Source: Streptomyces sp. DvalAA-43 (lineage in GTDB: Bacteria; Actinomycetota; Actinomycetes; Streptomycetales; Streptomycetaceae). From it: DNA of 64,000 nucleotides. The DNA is taken from positions 62,001-126,000 of the forward strand of contig NZ_FMBW01000044.1 of assembly GCF_900091725.1 (NCBI RefSeq), written 5' to 3'. Shown here piece after piece: positions 1 through 7,847 of this stretch. A model generated the notes under the pieces. It ran no database searches and had not been told where the DNA came from. It saw only the letters and a list, made by a program, of their open reading frames with translations. Made by a program: the position numbers and the translations under genes. Position 1 is the first letter of the stretch, and each line of letters starts with the position of its first letter.

Positions 1-929
1 ATCAGGATGACCACGTTCATGATCTCGGCCGCGCCGCTGATGCCGAGGTGGTCCAGGGCCGCGTAGAACGGGCCGACCTCCACGACCTTCGGGTCGTCCC
101 ACGGGACGAGGGTGACGACGACCGCCATCGAGCCGACGTAGAAGAGCGCGATCCGCCACATCGCCGTCCGCACGGCCCTGGCGACCCCCTGCACCGGGTT
201 CTCGGACTCGGCCGCGGCGATGGTGACGGTCTCCAGACCGCCGTACGCGAAGACGGAGGCGAGCAGTCCGATCACCAGGCCCTCGGAGCCGTTCGGCAGG
301 AAGCCGCCCTCACCGCTGAGATTCGCGGTGCCGGGGGCCTCCGTACCGGGCAGCACGCCCAGGATCGCCAGTACGCCGAGGACCAGGAAGAGCGAGATCG
401 CCACGACCTTGAGGGCGGCGAACCAGAACTCGAACTCGCCGAACTTCGTCACCGAGGCCAGGTTGGTGCCCAGGAAGACCACCATGAACAGCGCGACCCA
501 GGCCCACTCCGGGGTGCCGGGCAGCCAGCCGGTGACGATCTTCGCGGCGCCGATGCCCTCCAGGCCGACGGCGACACAGAGCAGCACCCAGAAGGCCCAG
601 CCCGCGGTGAACCCCGCCCACGGCCCGATCGCCCGCTCCGCGTGCACGGAGAAGGAGCCGGAGGCCGGGTTCGCCGCCGACATCTCGCCGAGCATGCGCA
701 TCACGAGCATGACCAGCAGCCCGGAGACGGCGTACGCGACGATGATCGACGGTCCGGCGGCGGCGATGCCCGCGCCCGAGCCGACGAAGAGTCCGGCGCC
801 GATGACACCGCCGAGGGCGATCATCGACAGATGGCGCTGCTTGAGCCCGTGGGTGAGAGCCGAATCGGCCCCGGCGTCGGAGACGGCGGCCGGGGAGCCG
901 GTGGGGGGAGACACGGAATTCCGCGACAT
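1..929 (-). CDS. Amino-acid permease, APC superfamily (C-terminus cut off by window edge)
   Basis: Leftward gene beginning with ATG at 929 and running off the left edge; the first 309 residues are present. A polar N-terminal tail of about 28 residues leads into the hallmark of the amino-acid transporter (AAT) family, a first membrane segment containing GGVIGAGLFVGSG. It is followed by the conserved loop GEMSAANPASGSFS and by GEFEFWFAALKV. About eight hydrophobic segments are visible before the cut. The family couples proton entry to uptake of an amino acid across the cytoplasmic membrane. It is a clear paralogue of the permease at 3320-4801, with the same order of motifs, so the two probably arose by duplication. 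Substrate cannot be told from sequence. No strong Shine-Dalgarno is seen before 929. Confidence 0.9.
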   Translation of the reverse strand, partial: MSRNSVSPPTGSPAAVSDAGADSALTHGLKQRHLSMIALGGVIGAGLFVGSGAGIAAAGPSIIVAYAVSGLLVMLVMRMLGEMSAANPASGSFSVHAERAIGPWAGFTAGWAFWVLLCVAVGLEGIGAAKIVTGWLPGTPEWAWVALFMVVFLGTNLASVTKFGEFEFWFAALKVVAISLFLVLGVLAILGVLPGTEAPGTANLSGEGGFLPNGSEGLVIGLLASVFAYGGLETVTIAAAESENPVQGVARAVRTAMWRIALFYVGSMAVVVTLVPWDDPKVVEVGPFYAALDHLGISGAAEIMNVVIL

Positions 930-1360
930 GAACAAGCTCTGTTCGGTAGGTGATACGTGGGGGGACGTGCGCGGACAGTCTGGGCACGCGCCCCGGCGAC
1001 GGGGAACCGTTGTCCGCTATACGGGCACGATGCTCACACAAGGTGCACACCCGGACACGGGGAGGGCGCCGCCGGCCGATCCGGGCCGGAGCCGGTACGG
1101 AGTCGGCAGGGGGCCCGTGTGGAATTGGTGAGACCCTACAGTCCCTCCCGGTGGCGCTTCCCCGCCGAATCCGAGCCGCTCCGCCCCCACCTCAGTGACG
1201 AGTGTCACGCCACCGCGTGATTGCGTACCGGCCTTTGTGTGAACCCCACCAAGGCCTCGGTCGTCGCTTTGTGGGCCACGGATGGTGATCGGGCGTTAAC
1301 CCGTGGGCTAACGTCGGCCTCAGTCTGTCCCCCACCTGCCCTCACCCCCGCGGAGTCCCG
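930..1360. other. Divergent intergenic region between the permease and bioY
   Basis: A 431-base stretch with no convincing gene; short open frames here lack the codon bias of the neighbours. It must carry promoters for the leftward permease and for rightward bioY. The only clear structure is the 18-bp dyad listed at 1295-1312. Confidence 0.6.
1295..1312. promoter_or_regulatory. 18-bp dyad upstream of bioY, candidate biotin-responsive operator
   Basis: GTTAACCCGTGGGCTAAC reads as GTTA-N-CCC-NN-GGG-N-TAAC, an almost perfect palindrome centred about 58 bases before the bioY start. Biotin transport genes are normally repressed when biotin is plentiful, by BirA or, in actinobacteria, by the TetR-type regulator BioQ. 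The half-site GTTAACC resembles part of known BirA/BioQ half-sites but the spacing is short, so the regulator is not assigned. Confidence 0.45.
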
Positions 1361-1957
1361 ATGAGCACTGCTGCCGCCGCCCCTGCCCGCACCGGAGCGG
1401 TCCTCGCCGACCTGCTGCCCGCCGCCAGGCACCGTTACGCCGTCGACACGGCCCTGGTCCTCGGTGGCGCCGCGCTCACCGGCATCGCCGCCCAGATCGC
1501 CGTGCCGGTCCCCGGCTCCCCGGTCCCGGTCACCGGCCAGACCTTCGCCGCGCTCCTCGTCGGCACCGCGCTCGGTGCCCGCCGCGGCTTCCTCTCCCTC
1601 GCGGTGTACGCGCTGGTGGGCATGGCGGGCCTGCCGTGGTTCTCCGAGGGCGCCTCCGGAATGGGCTTCCCCTCCTTCGGCTACGTCCTCGGCATGCTGC
1701 TCGCCGCCTCCGTGGTCGGCGGCCTCGCCCGGCGCGGCGGCGACCGCTCCATGCTGCGCACCGCGGGCACGATGGTGCTGGGCTCCGCGATCATCTACGC
1801 GGTCGGCGTCCCGTACCTGGCACTGGTCACCGGCATGTCGGCGAGCGCCGCGATCGCGGCCGGCCTGGTGCCGTTCCTGCTCGGCGACGCGCTGAAGGCG
1901 GCGCTGGCCATGGGCGCGCTGCCTGCCGCCTGGAAGCTCATCGGCCGCCGGGGCTGA
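1361..1957 (+). CDS. bioY: Biotin ECF transporter substrate-binding protein BioY
   Basis: 198-residue membrane protein, the usual BioY size. BioY is the biotin-binding S component of an energy-coupling factor transporter in the cytoplasmic membrane. Family signatures are visible: PVPGSPVPVTGQTFAALLVG near residues 50-69 followed by ALGARRG, FPSFGYVLG in the middle, and LVPFLLGDALKAALA near the C-terminus. Six hydrophobic segments fit the S-component fold. No bioM/bioN energy-coupling genes are adjacent, which is common: a solitary BioY can share an ECF module or work alone. Its 3' end overlaps the 3' end of the convergent oxidase gene by 20 bases. The dyad at 1295-1312 may mediate biotin control. 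Confidence 0.93.
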   Translation: MSTAAAAPARTGAVLADLLPAARHRYAVDTALVLGGAALTGIAAQIAVPVPGSPVPVTGQTFAALLVGTALGARRGFLSLAVYALVGMAGLPWFSEGASGMGFPSFGYVLGMLLAASVVGGLARRGGDRSMLRTAGTMVLGSAIIYAVGVPYLALVTGMSASAAIAAGLVPFLLGDALKAALAMGALPAAWKLIGRRG

Positions 1958-3248
1958 CGCCGTAACTCCCCCCGAAGAGGCTCGCCGGGTCGTGACGCGA
2001 CACCAGACCGGCGAGCCTCCGCCGTGTCCGCGCGTCGTGGAAGCCCTCGGTCCGGTCCCCGCCGCCGAAGGAGAAGTTCAGCGAACGGCCCAGGGCGGCC
2101 GGGGCGAGCCCCTCGGCGGCCTCCGCGTACAGGGCCCGTACCGAGGCCACGTCCGTGCCGTCGAGCGGTGAGAGCAGCCGCACCAGGAACCCTGCCTCGC
2201 GGTAGGGCACCGCGTTGTCGACGGCGGGCGGTGCGGCGAGCGCGCCGCCCAGGTGGTTGATCTGGACCACGGTCATCATCGGGGCCTTCGGCCCGGTCAG
2301 CTCCAGCACCCGTGCGGCGCTCCCCCCGTCCAGATCGCCGAGCACCACGCTGTCGCCGTAATAGGCGTGCGGGAACGGCGGATCGCTGTGAATGGTGTGG
2401 CTGTCGGTGTACGGCATCTCCCGCAGCGAGTCCGCGAGCACGGGCCCGATCGCCCGCAGCGGCGCCACCAGCCGCTCGCCCTCGGCCGCGCTGCCGGTGT
2501 ACGCGACCCGCACCGAGACCACGTACCGCCCTCGCAGCGGCTCCGGCAGCTGGGGCATGTCGGGGTACTGGAGCGCCGCCAGCGAGGACGTCACCGTGTC
2601 GGGCAGGGTCCCGGCCCACTCCAGATAGCGGCCGGCCACCTCGGTGGCGCTCGTCCCGGCCGCCTCCCCGTCGAAGGCGACCGAGCCGCCGTACAGCCGC
2701 GCGGCCCCGACCAGGCCGATCTCCATGCCGGTCACCACGCCGAGGCGGTGGCCGCCGCCGCGCAGCGCCCAGAAGAGCTCGGGCTCGCTGTCCGGGGAGA
2801 CGTGGCGCGGCACCCCGTCGGCCGTCACCACGTCGAGCGCGCGCACCTGGTCGGCCGCGTAGCCGAACTCCCTGGCCAGCACCCCCAGCCCGCCGCCGAG
2901 TGTGTAGGAGACCGCGCCGACCGACGGGGACGAACCGTTGAGCGGGGCGAGCCCGTGCGGTGCGGCGGCCTCGATCACCTGCGCCCAGGTGGTGCCCGCG
3001 CCGATCCGGGCGGTGCGGCGGACCGGGTCGATCACGACGGAGTCCATCCGGCGGGTGCTGATCAGGACCCCGCCCTCGACGGCCCCGGGCAGCCCGTGGC
3101 CGGTGGCGTGGACATGGACCCGCAGTCCGCGCGCGGCGGCGTGGGCCACGGCGGTCCGTACGTCGTCGGCGTGGGCGGCCTCGACGACCAGGTCGGGCCG
3201 GACCGCGAAACCGGTCTGGAAACCGGCGGGGGCAGGGGCGGTGGTCAT
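1938..3248 (-). CDS. FAD-binding (PCMH/VAO-type) oxidoreductase with berberine-bridge C-terminus
   Basis: 436-residue flavoprotein. The N-terminal FAD-binding PCMH domain covers about residues 15-200. It has ATGHG at 49-52, where His51 sits at the place used for covalent 8-alpha FAD attachment, and GSSPSVGAVSYTLGGGLGVL near 106-125. The second, cysteinyl FAD anchor of bicovalent family members is absent (the loop reads AREFGYAADQV), so a monocovalent flavin is expected. The C-terminus ends in the berberine-bridge style segment RSLNFSFGGG...DPASLFGGSYGV. The family oxidises sugars, alcohols or secondary metabolites; the substrate is unknown. ATG at 3248 is chosen because GGAGAG lies 7-8 bases before it. 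That ribosome site is inside a perfect 13-bp inverted repeat (3249-3299). The permease 3320-4801 lies 71 bases upstream on the same strand. Confidence 0.88.
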   Translation of the reverse strand: MTTAPAPAGFQTGFAVRPDLVVEAAHADDVRTAVAHAAARGLRVHVHATGHGLPGAVEGGVLISTRRMDSVVIDPVRRTARIGAGTTWAQVIEAAAPHGLAPLNGSSPSVGAVSYTLGGGLGVLAREFGYAADQVRALDVVTADGVPRHVSPDSEPELFWALRGGGHRLGVVTGMEIGLVGAARLYGGSVAFDGEAAGTSATEVAGRYLEWAGTLPDTVTSSLAALQYPDMPQLPEPLRGRYVVSVRVAYTGSAAEGERLVAPLRAIGPVLADSLREMPYTDSHTIHSDPPFPHAYYGDSVVLGDLDGGSAARVLELTGPKAPMMTVVQINHLGGALAAPPAVDNAVPYREAGFLVRLLSPLDGTDVASVRALYAEAAEGLAPAALGRSLNFSFGGGDRTEGFHDARTRRRLAGLVSRHDPASLFGGSYGVSPGGR

Positions 3249-3299
3249 GGAAAGGCTCTCCGATCGCTCGCTCGATGGCGTTGCGGGGAGAGCCTTTCC
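3249..3299 (-). promoter_or_regulatory. Perfect 13-bp inverted repeat burying the oxidase ribosome-binding site
   Basis: Arms GGAAAGGCTCTCC (3249-3261) and GGAGAGCCTTTCC (3287-3299) are exact reverse complements with a 25-base gap. In the leftward transcript the arm nearest the gene contains the Shine-Dalgarno GGAGAG and ends directly at the ATG. There is no U-tract, so it looks like a translational switch or a repressor operator more than a terminator. Confidence 0.7.
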
Positions 3300-3304
3300 G
3301 GTAA

Positions 3305-3325
3305 ACCTGACAACGGCCGTCAGGT
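3305..3325 (-). terminator. Small hairpin across the permease stop codon
   Basis: ACCTGAC (3305-3311) pairs with GTCAGGT (3319-3325) over a 7-base loop. It spans the stop codon of the leftward permease at 3320-3322 and may weaken read-through into the oxidase. No U-tract follows. Confidence 0.35.
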
Positions 3326-4801
3326 ATGGGTGGGCGTTTTCGCGGCCGTGCCGTTCCTGCGGTTCCTGGCCTCGCGGACCAGCGAGACGGCCACCACCAG
3401 CGCCGCGACGAGCAGCGAGAGGAGCACCTGCTCGCGCCCGCTGTCGTCGGTGAGCATGTAGACCAGGACGAACGAGATCATCGCGATGGTCGCCCAGGTC
3501 AGGTACGGGAAGAGCCACATCCGTACGACCAGCTTCTCCGGCGACTCGCGCAGGATCATGCCGCGCATCCGCAGCTGGGTGAAGCAGATGACCAGCCAGA
3601 CGAACAGGGCGACCGCGCCGGAGGAGTTCAGCAGGAACTGGAAGACGGTGTCGGGCCACTGGTAGTTGAAGAACACCGCGACGAAGCCGAAGACGACCGA
3701 GGACAGGATGGCCGCCTGCGGCACGCCCCGCTTGTTCGTCCGGGCGAACGCCTTCGGCGCGTCCCCGCGGCCGCCGAGCGAGAAGGCCATCCGCGAGGCG
3801 GTGTAGAGGCCGGAGTTCAGGCACGACAGCACGGCGGTGAGGACGATGACGTTCATGACCTGGCCGGCGTGCGGGATGCCGATGGAGTTCAGGGCGGCGA
3901 CATAGCTGCCGTCCTTCACGATCGACGGGTCGTTCCACGGCAGCAGGGTGAGCACGACGAGGATCGAGCCCAGGTAGAAGACCGCGATCCGCCAGATCAC
4001 GCTGTTGGTGGCCTTCTGGACGGCGCGCTGCGGGTTCTCGGACTCACCGGCGGCGAGGGTGACGATCTCGCTGCCCATGAAGGAGAAGACGACCATCAGC
4101 ACACCGGTGAGGATCGCGCCCGGCCCCTCGGGGAAGAACCCGCCGCTGTCGGTGAGGTGCGCGAAGCCCGCGCCGGGGTTGTCCGAGCCGGGCAGCACCC
4201 CGAAGACGGCGAGCAGCCCGACGACCACGAAGGCGCCGATCGCCACGACCTTGATCCCGGCGAACCAGAACTCGAACTCGCCGTACGAACCGACCGAGAC
4301 CAGGTTCGTCGCGGTCAGCACCACCATCACGATCAGCGCCCACGCCCACTGCGGGACGCCCGGCACCCAGCCCTCCAGGATCTTGGCGCCCGCCGTGGCC
4401 TCGACGGCGAGCACCACGACCCAGAAGAACCAGTACAGCCAGCCGATCGAGAAACCGGCCCAGCGGCCCAGCGCCTGGTCGGCGTAGGCGGAGAAGGAGC
4501 CCGAGCTGGGGCGGGCCGCGGCCATCTCGCCGAGCATCCGCATCACGAAGACGACCATCAGGCCGACCAGGGCGTACGACAGCAGGATGGCCGGTCCCGC
4601 GGCGGCGATACCGGCGCCGGAGCCCACGAAGAGGCCCGCGCCGATCACTCCGCCGATGGCGATCATCGAGAGATGACGGTTCTTGAGTCCCGCCTGGAGA
4701 CCGTCGGAGGAGTGGGGGGAGTCCGGAGTGTCCGGCCCGTTCGACCGGTCCGGCTCGTCGGGCCGGCGGCCCGGCCCGGCCGTAGTCGTCTGCGACGTCA
4801 T
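3320..4801 (-). CDS. Amino-acid permease, APC superfamily (GABA permease/AnsP-like)
   Basis: 493-residue, twelve-segment transporter of usual family length. After a polar tail of about 38 residues rich in Asp, Ser and Pro comes KNRHLSMIAIGGVIGAGLFV, the first-helix signature. Then follow GEMAAARPSSGSFS, GEFEFWFAGIKVVAIGAF, the large loop with SEIVTLAAGESENPQRAV, and LNSGLYTASRMAFSLGGRGDAPKAF, which is strongly conserved in the GabP/CycA/AnsP branch. It should import an amino acid with protons across the cytoplasmic membrane. ATG at 4801 is supported by conservation with the paralogue at 1-929. Substrate is not predictable here. It is followed 71 bases later by the FAD oxidase on the same strand, so the two might be co-transcribed, with separate translational control of the oxidase. 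Confidence 0.92.
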   Translation of the reverse strand: MTSQTTTAGPGRRPDEPDRSNGPDTPDSPHSSDGLQAGLKNRHLSMIAIGGVIGAGLFVGSGAGIAAAGPAILLSYALVGLMVVFVMRMLGEMAAARPSSGSFSAYADQALGRWAGFSIGWLYWFFWVVVLAVEATAGAKILEGWVPGVPQWAWALIVMVVLTATNLVSVGSYGEFEFWFAGIKVVAIGAFVVVGLLAVFGVLPGSDNPGAGFAHLTDSGGFFPEGPGAILTGVLMVVFSFMGSEIVTLAAGESENPQRAVQKATNSVIWRIAVFYLGSILVVLTLLPWNDPSIVKDGSYVAALNSIGIPHAGQVMNVIVLTAVLSCLNSGLYTASRMAFSLGGRGDAPKAFARTNKRGVPQAAILSSVVFGFVAVFFNYQWPDTVFQFLLNSSGAVALFVWLVICFTQLRMRGMILRESPEKLVVRMWLFPYLTWATIAMISFVLVYMLTDDSGREQVLLSLLVAALVVAVSLVREARNRRNGTAAKTPTHT

Positions 4802-4985
4802 GGATCGAATCCTTACGTTCTCGGATCACGCGGTGCGTGCCCGGCCGCGGCAGTGGGGTGCGGCAGCGAGTGATGCATTGAAGCCCGCCGAAGGGCAGAA
4901 ACGGAACCCTTTCTTCCGGAACGTTGACCGGATCGTTGCCGGAGTGGCCCCGCTCACACGCGACCCGCACATCGTGATCACAGGA

Positions 4986-5011
4986 GGTCCGCCGCGGCTC
5001 CCCGGCGGACC
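4986..5011. promoter_or_regulatory. Hairpin in the permease/rpiB divergent region
   Basis: GGTCCGCCG (4986-4994) and CGGCGGACC (5003-5011) form a 9-bp stem. The motif CCGGAACGTT occurs twice nearby (about 4917 and 5014). The divergent region 4802-5072 must hold the promoters of both genes; the hairpin may be a regulator site or structure in a leader. Confidence 0.3.
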
Positions 5012-5072
5012 GGCCGGAACGTTCCGACCCCGATGGCGGCTACCCCGCGTCGCACGTGCCACACTCGGATAC

Positions 5073-5561
5073 ATGCGCGTGTACCTCGGCTCGGACCATG
5101 CCGGCTATGAACTCAAGAACCACCTCGTCGAGTGGCTCACGGCCCAGGGCCACGAGGCCGTCGACTGCGGCCCCCACATCTACGACGCCCAGGACGACTA
5201 CCCGCCGTTCTGCCTGCGTGCCGCCGAGCGGACGGCCGCGGACCCGGACAGCCTCGGCATCGTGATCGGCGGCTCGGGGAACGGCGAGCAGATCGCCGCC
5301 AACAAGGTCAAGGGCGTCCGTGCCGCGCTGGCCTGGAGCGAGCAGACCGCCGCACTGGGCCGCGAGCACAACAACGCCAATGTGGTCGCCATCGGCGGCC
5401 GGATGCACTCGGTGGAGGAGTCCACCAAGTTCGTCGAGATCTTCCTCGCCACCCCGTACTCCAACGAGGAGCGTCACACCCGTCGCATCGAGATGCTGAC
5501 GGCGTACGAGACCACCGGCGAGCTCCCCCCGATCCCGGCCCACCACCCGCAGCAGGGCTGA
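5073..5561 (+). CDS. rpiB: Ribose-5-phosphate isomerase B
   Basis: 162-residue enzyme, full length, interconverting ribose 5-phosphate and ribulose 5-phosphate in the pentose phosphate pathway. The start MRVYLGSDHAGYELK is the canonical RpiB/LacA N-terminus. The active-site loop reads GGSGNGEQIAANK, with Glu72 where the E. coli enzyme has a catalytic cysteine; this is the mycobacterial/actinobacterial variant. The C-terminal stretch HTRRIEMLTAYE is also typical. ATG at 5073 is fixed by family alignment. No Shine-Dalgarno is seen; CACACT lies 7 bases upstream of the ATG, so the mRNA may be leaderless. The glycosylase gene follows 96 bases downstream on the same strand. Confidence 0.95.
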   Translation: MRVYLGSDHAGYELKNHLVEWLTAQGHEAVDCGPHIYDAQDDYPPFCLRAAERTAADPDSLGIVIGGSGNGEQIAANKVKGVRAALAWSEQTAALGREHNNANVVAIGGRMHSVEESTKFVEIFLATPYSNEERHTRRIEMLTAYETTGELPPIPAHHPQQG

Positions 5562-5657
5562 CCGCCCCCACCCCCGTGCCGCCGGTACCCCCGGCGGCAC
5601 AGCCATTTCTCCGCGCCGCCCGTATCCCACCGAGTCCCACCGAGGAGAGCCGCCACC

Positions 5658-6467
5658 GTGCCCGAGGGACACACCATCCACCGCCTCGCGGCGGACCACC
5701 GGGGCAGGTTCGCCGGGCGGCCCGTGCGGGTGAGCAGCCCGCAGGGCAAGTTCTCCGCCGGTGCCGCGCTGCTCGACGGCAGGCCCCTCACCGATGTCGA
5801 CGCCCACGGCAAGCACCTCTTCCTCGGCTTCGAGGGCGCCGGCTGGGTCCACATCCACCTGGGCCTGTTCGGCAAGCTCGGATTCGGTACGGTCCCGGCC
5901 CCGCCGCCCACCGACACGGTCCGGCTGCGCCTGCTGAACGACGAGCACCACGCGGATCTGCGCGGCCCGACGGCCTGCGCGCTGATCACCGACCCGGAGA
6001 AGCGCGCGATACACGACCGCCTCGGACCGGACCCGCTGCGGAGCGACGAGGACGGCGAGCGGGCCTGGCTGCGGATCTCGCGCAGCCGGATCACCGTCGC
6101 GGCCCTGCTGATGGACCAGAAGGTCGTCGCGGGGGTCGGCAACGTCTACCGCGCGGAGGTGCTGTTCCGGCACGGGATCGACCCGTACCGCCTCGGCAGG
6201 GACCTCACGCGCGGGGAGTGGGACGCGATCTGGGCGGACCTCGCGGTGCTGATGCGCGAGGGCGTACGGAACAACCGGATCGACACCGTCCGCCCCGAGC
6301 ACCTGCCCGAGGCCATGGGGCGCCCGCCGCGCGTCGACGACCACGGCGGCGAGGTGTACGTCTACCGCCGGGCCCGCCAGGCCTGCCACATCTGCGGCGG
6401 CGAGATCCGCACCGCCGACCTCGCCGCCCGCAATCTCTTCTGGTGCCCTGGGTGCCAGAAGGCCTGA
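5658..6467 (+). CDS. nei: Fpg/Nei-family DNA glycosylase (endonuclease VIII-like)
   Basis: 269-residue bifunctional base-excision repair enzyme that removes oxidised bases and nicks the abasic site. The mature N-terminus carries the catalytic Pro2-Glu3 pair (MPEGHTIHR). Lys52 in HGKHLFL matches the conserved lysine of the family. The H2TH segment includes QKVVAGVGNVYRAEVLF near residues 155-171. The C-terminal zinc finger is intact, with Cys243-Cys246 and Cys263-Cys266. GTG at 5658 is the only start that leaves proline at position 2, as catalysis requires. The MPEGHT start places it with actinobacterial Nei-type proteins more than with MutM. It is in line with rpiB and convergent with the acetyltransferase gene. 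Confidence 0.92.
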   Translation: MPEGHTIHRLAADHRGRFAGRPVRVSSPQGKFSAGAALLDGRPLTDVDAHGKHLFLGFEGAGWVHIHLGLFGKLGFGTVPAPPPTDTVRLRLLNDEHHADLRGPTACALITDPEKRAIHDRLGPDPLRSDEDGERAWLRISRSRITVAALLMDQKVVAGVGNVYRAEVLFRHGIDPYRLGRDLTRGEWDAIWADLAVLMREGVRNNRIDTVRPEHLPEAMGRPPRVDDHGGEVYVYRRARQACHICGGEIRTADLAARNLFWCPGCQKA

Positions 6468-6501
6468 GGGCCGTCCCGCCGGGGAGCACGGGACAGCCCT
6501 C
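6466..6501. terminator. Bidirectional hairpin between nei and the acetyltransferase gene
   Basis: GAGGGCCGTCCCG (6466-6478) pairs with CGGGACAGCCCTC (6489-6501), 12 of 13 positions matched, 10-base loop. It lies between two convergent genes and begins inside the nei stop codon. Confidence 0.7.
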
Positions 6502-6510
6502 GGAGAGCCG

Positions 6511-7743
6511 CTAGAACCCCCGGGGCAGCCACGGGGCCGTGTCCGACAGGAACGCCGACGACGCCTGGGCCAGCGCGCCCGCCCGCAGCTCCCGTACCCG
6601 CCCGGCCAGCCCCAGCGAGCTCAGCGACTCGCCGCCCAGATACGCCGAACCCAACTCCCGTACCGTGAGCGCGAGATCGGCCGGGTCCTCGGTGCGCCGG
6701 CACGACGCGACGCCCTTCTCGTCGGCGGTGAGCCGCCAACGCCCCTCGTTCCAGGGGCAGAACGCGTCCTCGACCTCGAACACCACGTCCAGCGGGCCCC
6801 GGTACGTCCGCGCCTCCAGCGCCGCCCCCAGCTCCACCAGGCGGACATGGAGCGAATCGCGGACCAGGATGTTGCACCGCCGCACGTCCGACACCAGGTG
6901 CAGCACCGCGTCGTCGACCGGCCGGTTGCGGGCCACGACCGTCCTCATCAGGTCGATGTCGAAGACGAACCGCCACAGCGCCGCGTACACCGCCGGGTCC
7001 AGCGCGGCCAGGTCGTTGACCACGACGGTGCCCTTGGGACCGGCCGGCTCCCACTCCGGCTTGATGTGGTAGGTCACATAACCGAGGAGCTCTCCGTCCC
7101 GCTCCGCCAGCACGCACTGCTGCGCCGAGGAGCCCTGCCTGCTGGAGACCGGGTCGATCATGGGCTTGCGCTCCCAGCCGGGCCCGTGGGCCGGGACGCC
7201 GGGGCGGCCGGAGACCAGCTGCTCGTACACGCTCTCGCACGCCGCCATCGCCTCGTCCGGCTTCGCGTGGCGCAGCCGCACCTCGTCCGTGCCCGGCGGC
7301 ACGTCCAGCCGGATCCGGTCCTTCTCGATCGTCAGGGACATCTGCTTCGAGGCCGCGCCGTATCCGAACCGGCCGTAGATCGCCGGTTCCGAGGCGGTCA
7401 GCACGGCGAACGGCTCGCCCAGCGCGCGGATGTCGTCCAGCTGGCGGCGCATCATCGAGGTCAGCAGCCCGCGCCTGCGGTGGGTGGAGGCGACGCTCAC
7501 CATCGTGATCCCGGCGGCGGGCACCAGCGCCCCGCCCGGCACCGCGACCCGGAAGCTGAACGCCCCCGCCGTGCCGACCACGTCGTCACCGTCCCAGATG
7601 CCGAGCGACCGCTCGTGCTCGGTCAGCTGCTCGAACAGCTCGCGCTCCTCGGGGGTCTCCGGGTCTCCGCCGAACGCCAGCTCAAGACACTCGAACCATT
7701 GGTTCCATTCGGACGGACGCAGTACGCGAAGCTCAGTAGTCAT
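6511..7743 (-). CDS. GNAT-family N-acetyltransferase, Eis-like
   Basis: 410-residue protein with the architecture of mycobacterial Eis: an N-terminal GNAT domain, a second degenerate GNAT domain and a C-terminal sterol-carrier-like domain. The acetyl-CoA pyrophosphate loop is visible as VASTHRRRGLLTSMMRRQL near residues 88-106, preceded by GITMVSV. FAVLTASEPAIYGRFGYGAA follows, a strong Eis-family signature. The last residues, TAPWLPRGF, keep the free C-terminal aromatic carboxylate typical of Eis enzymes, which serves as general base. Eis proteins acetylate amines, including aminoglycosides and lysines; the substrate here is not predictable. It is divergent from the PP2C gene with a short shared promoter region, and a TAGGCA hexamer six bases before the ATG may mark a leaderless start. 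Confidence 0.88.
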   Translation of the reverse strand: MTTELRVLRPSEWNQWFECLELAFGGDPETPEERELFEQLTEHERSLGIWDGDDVVGTAGAFSFRVAVPGGALVPAAGITMVSVASTHRRRGLLTSMMRRQLDDIRALGEPFAVLTASEPAIYGRFGYGAASKQMSLTIEKDRIRLDVPPGTDEVRLRHAKPDEAMAACESVYEQLVSGRPGVPAHGPGWERKPMIDPVSSRQGSSAQQCVLAERDGELLGYVTYHIKPEWEPAGPKGTVVVNDLAALDPAVYAALWRFVFDIDLMRTVVARNRPVDDAVLHLVSDVRRCNILVRDSLHVRLVELGAALEARTYRGPLDVVFEVEDAFCPWNEGRWRLTADEKGVASCRRTEDPADLALTVRELGSAYLGGESLSSLGLAGRVRELRAGALAQASSAFLSDTAPWLPRGF

Positions 7744-7847
7744 GGGCCATGCCTACCAGGGGCGCGGCGGCAGAGCGAACCGATTTCGAACGCATTGTCA
7801 CGGGGTCCCCCTGCACCTCGGGCGGCCGGGTAGATAGGGTCCCGGCA

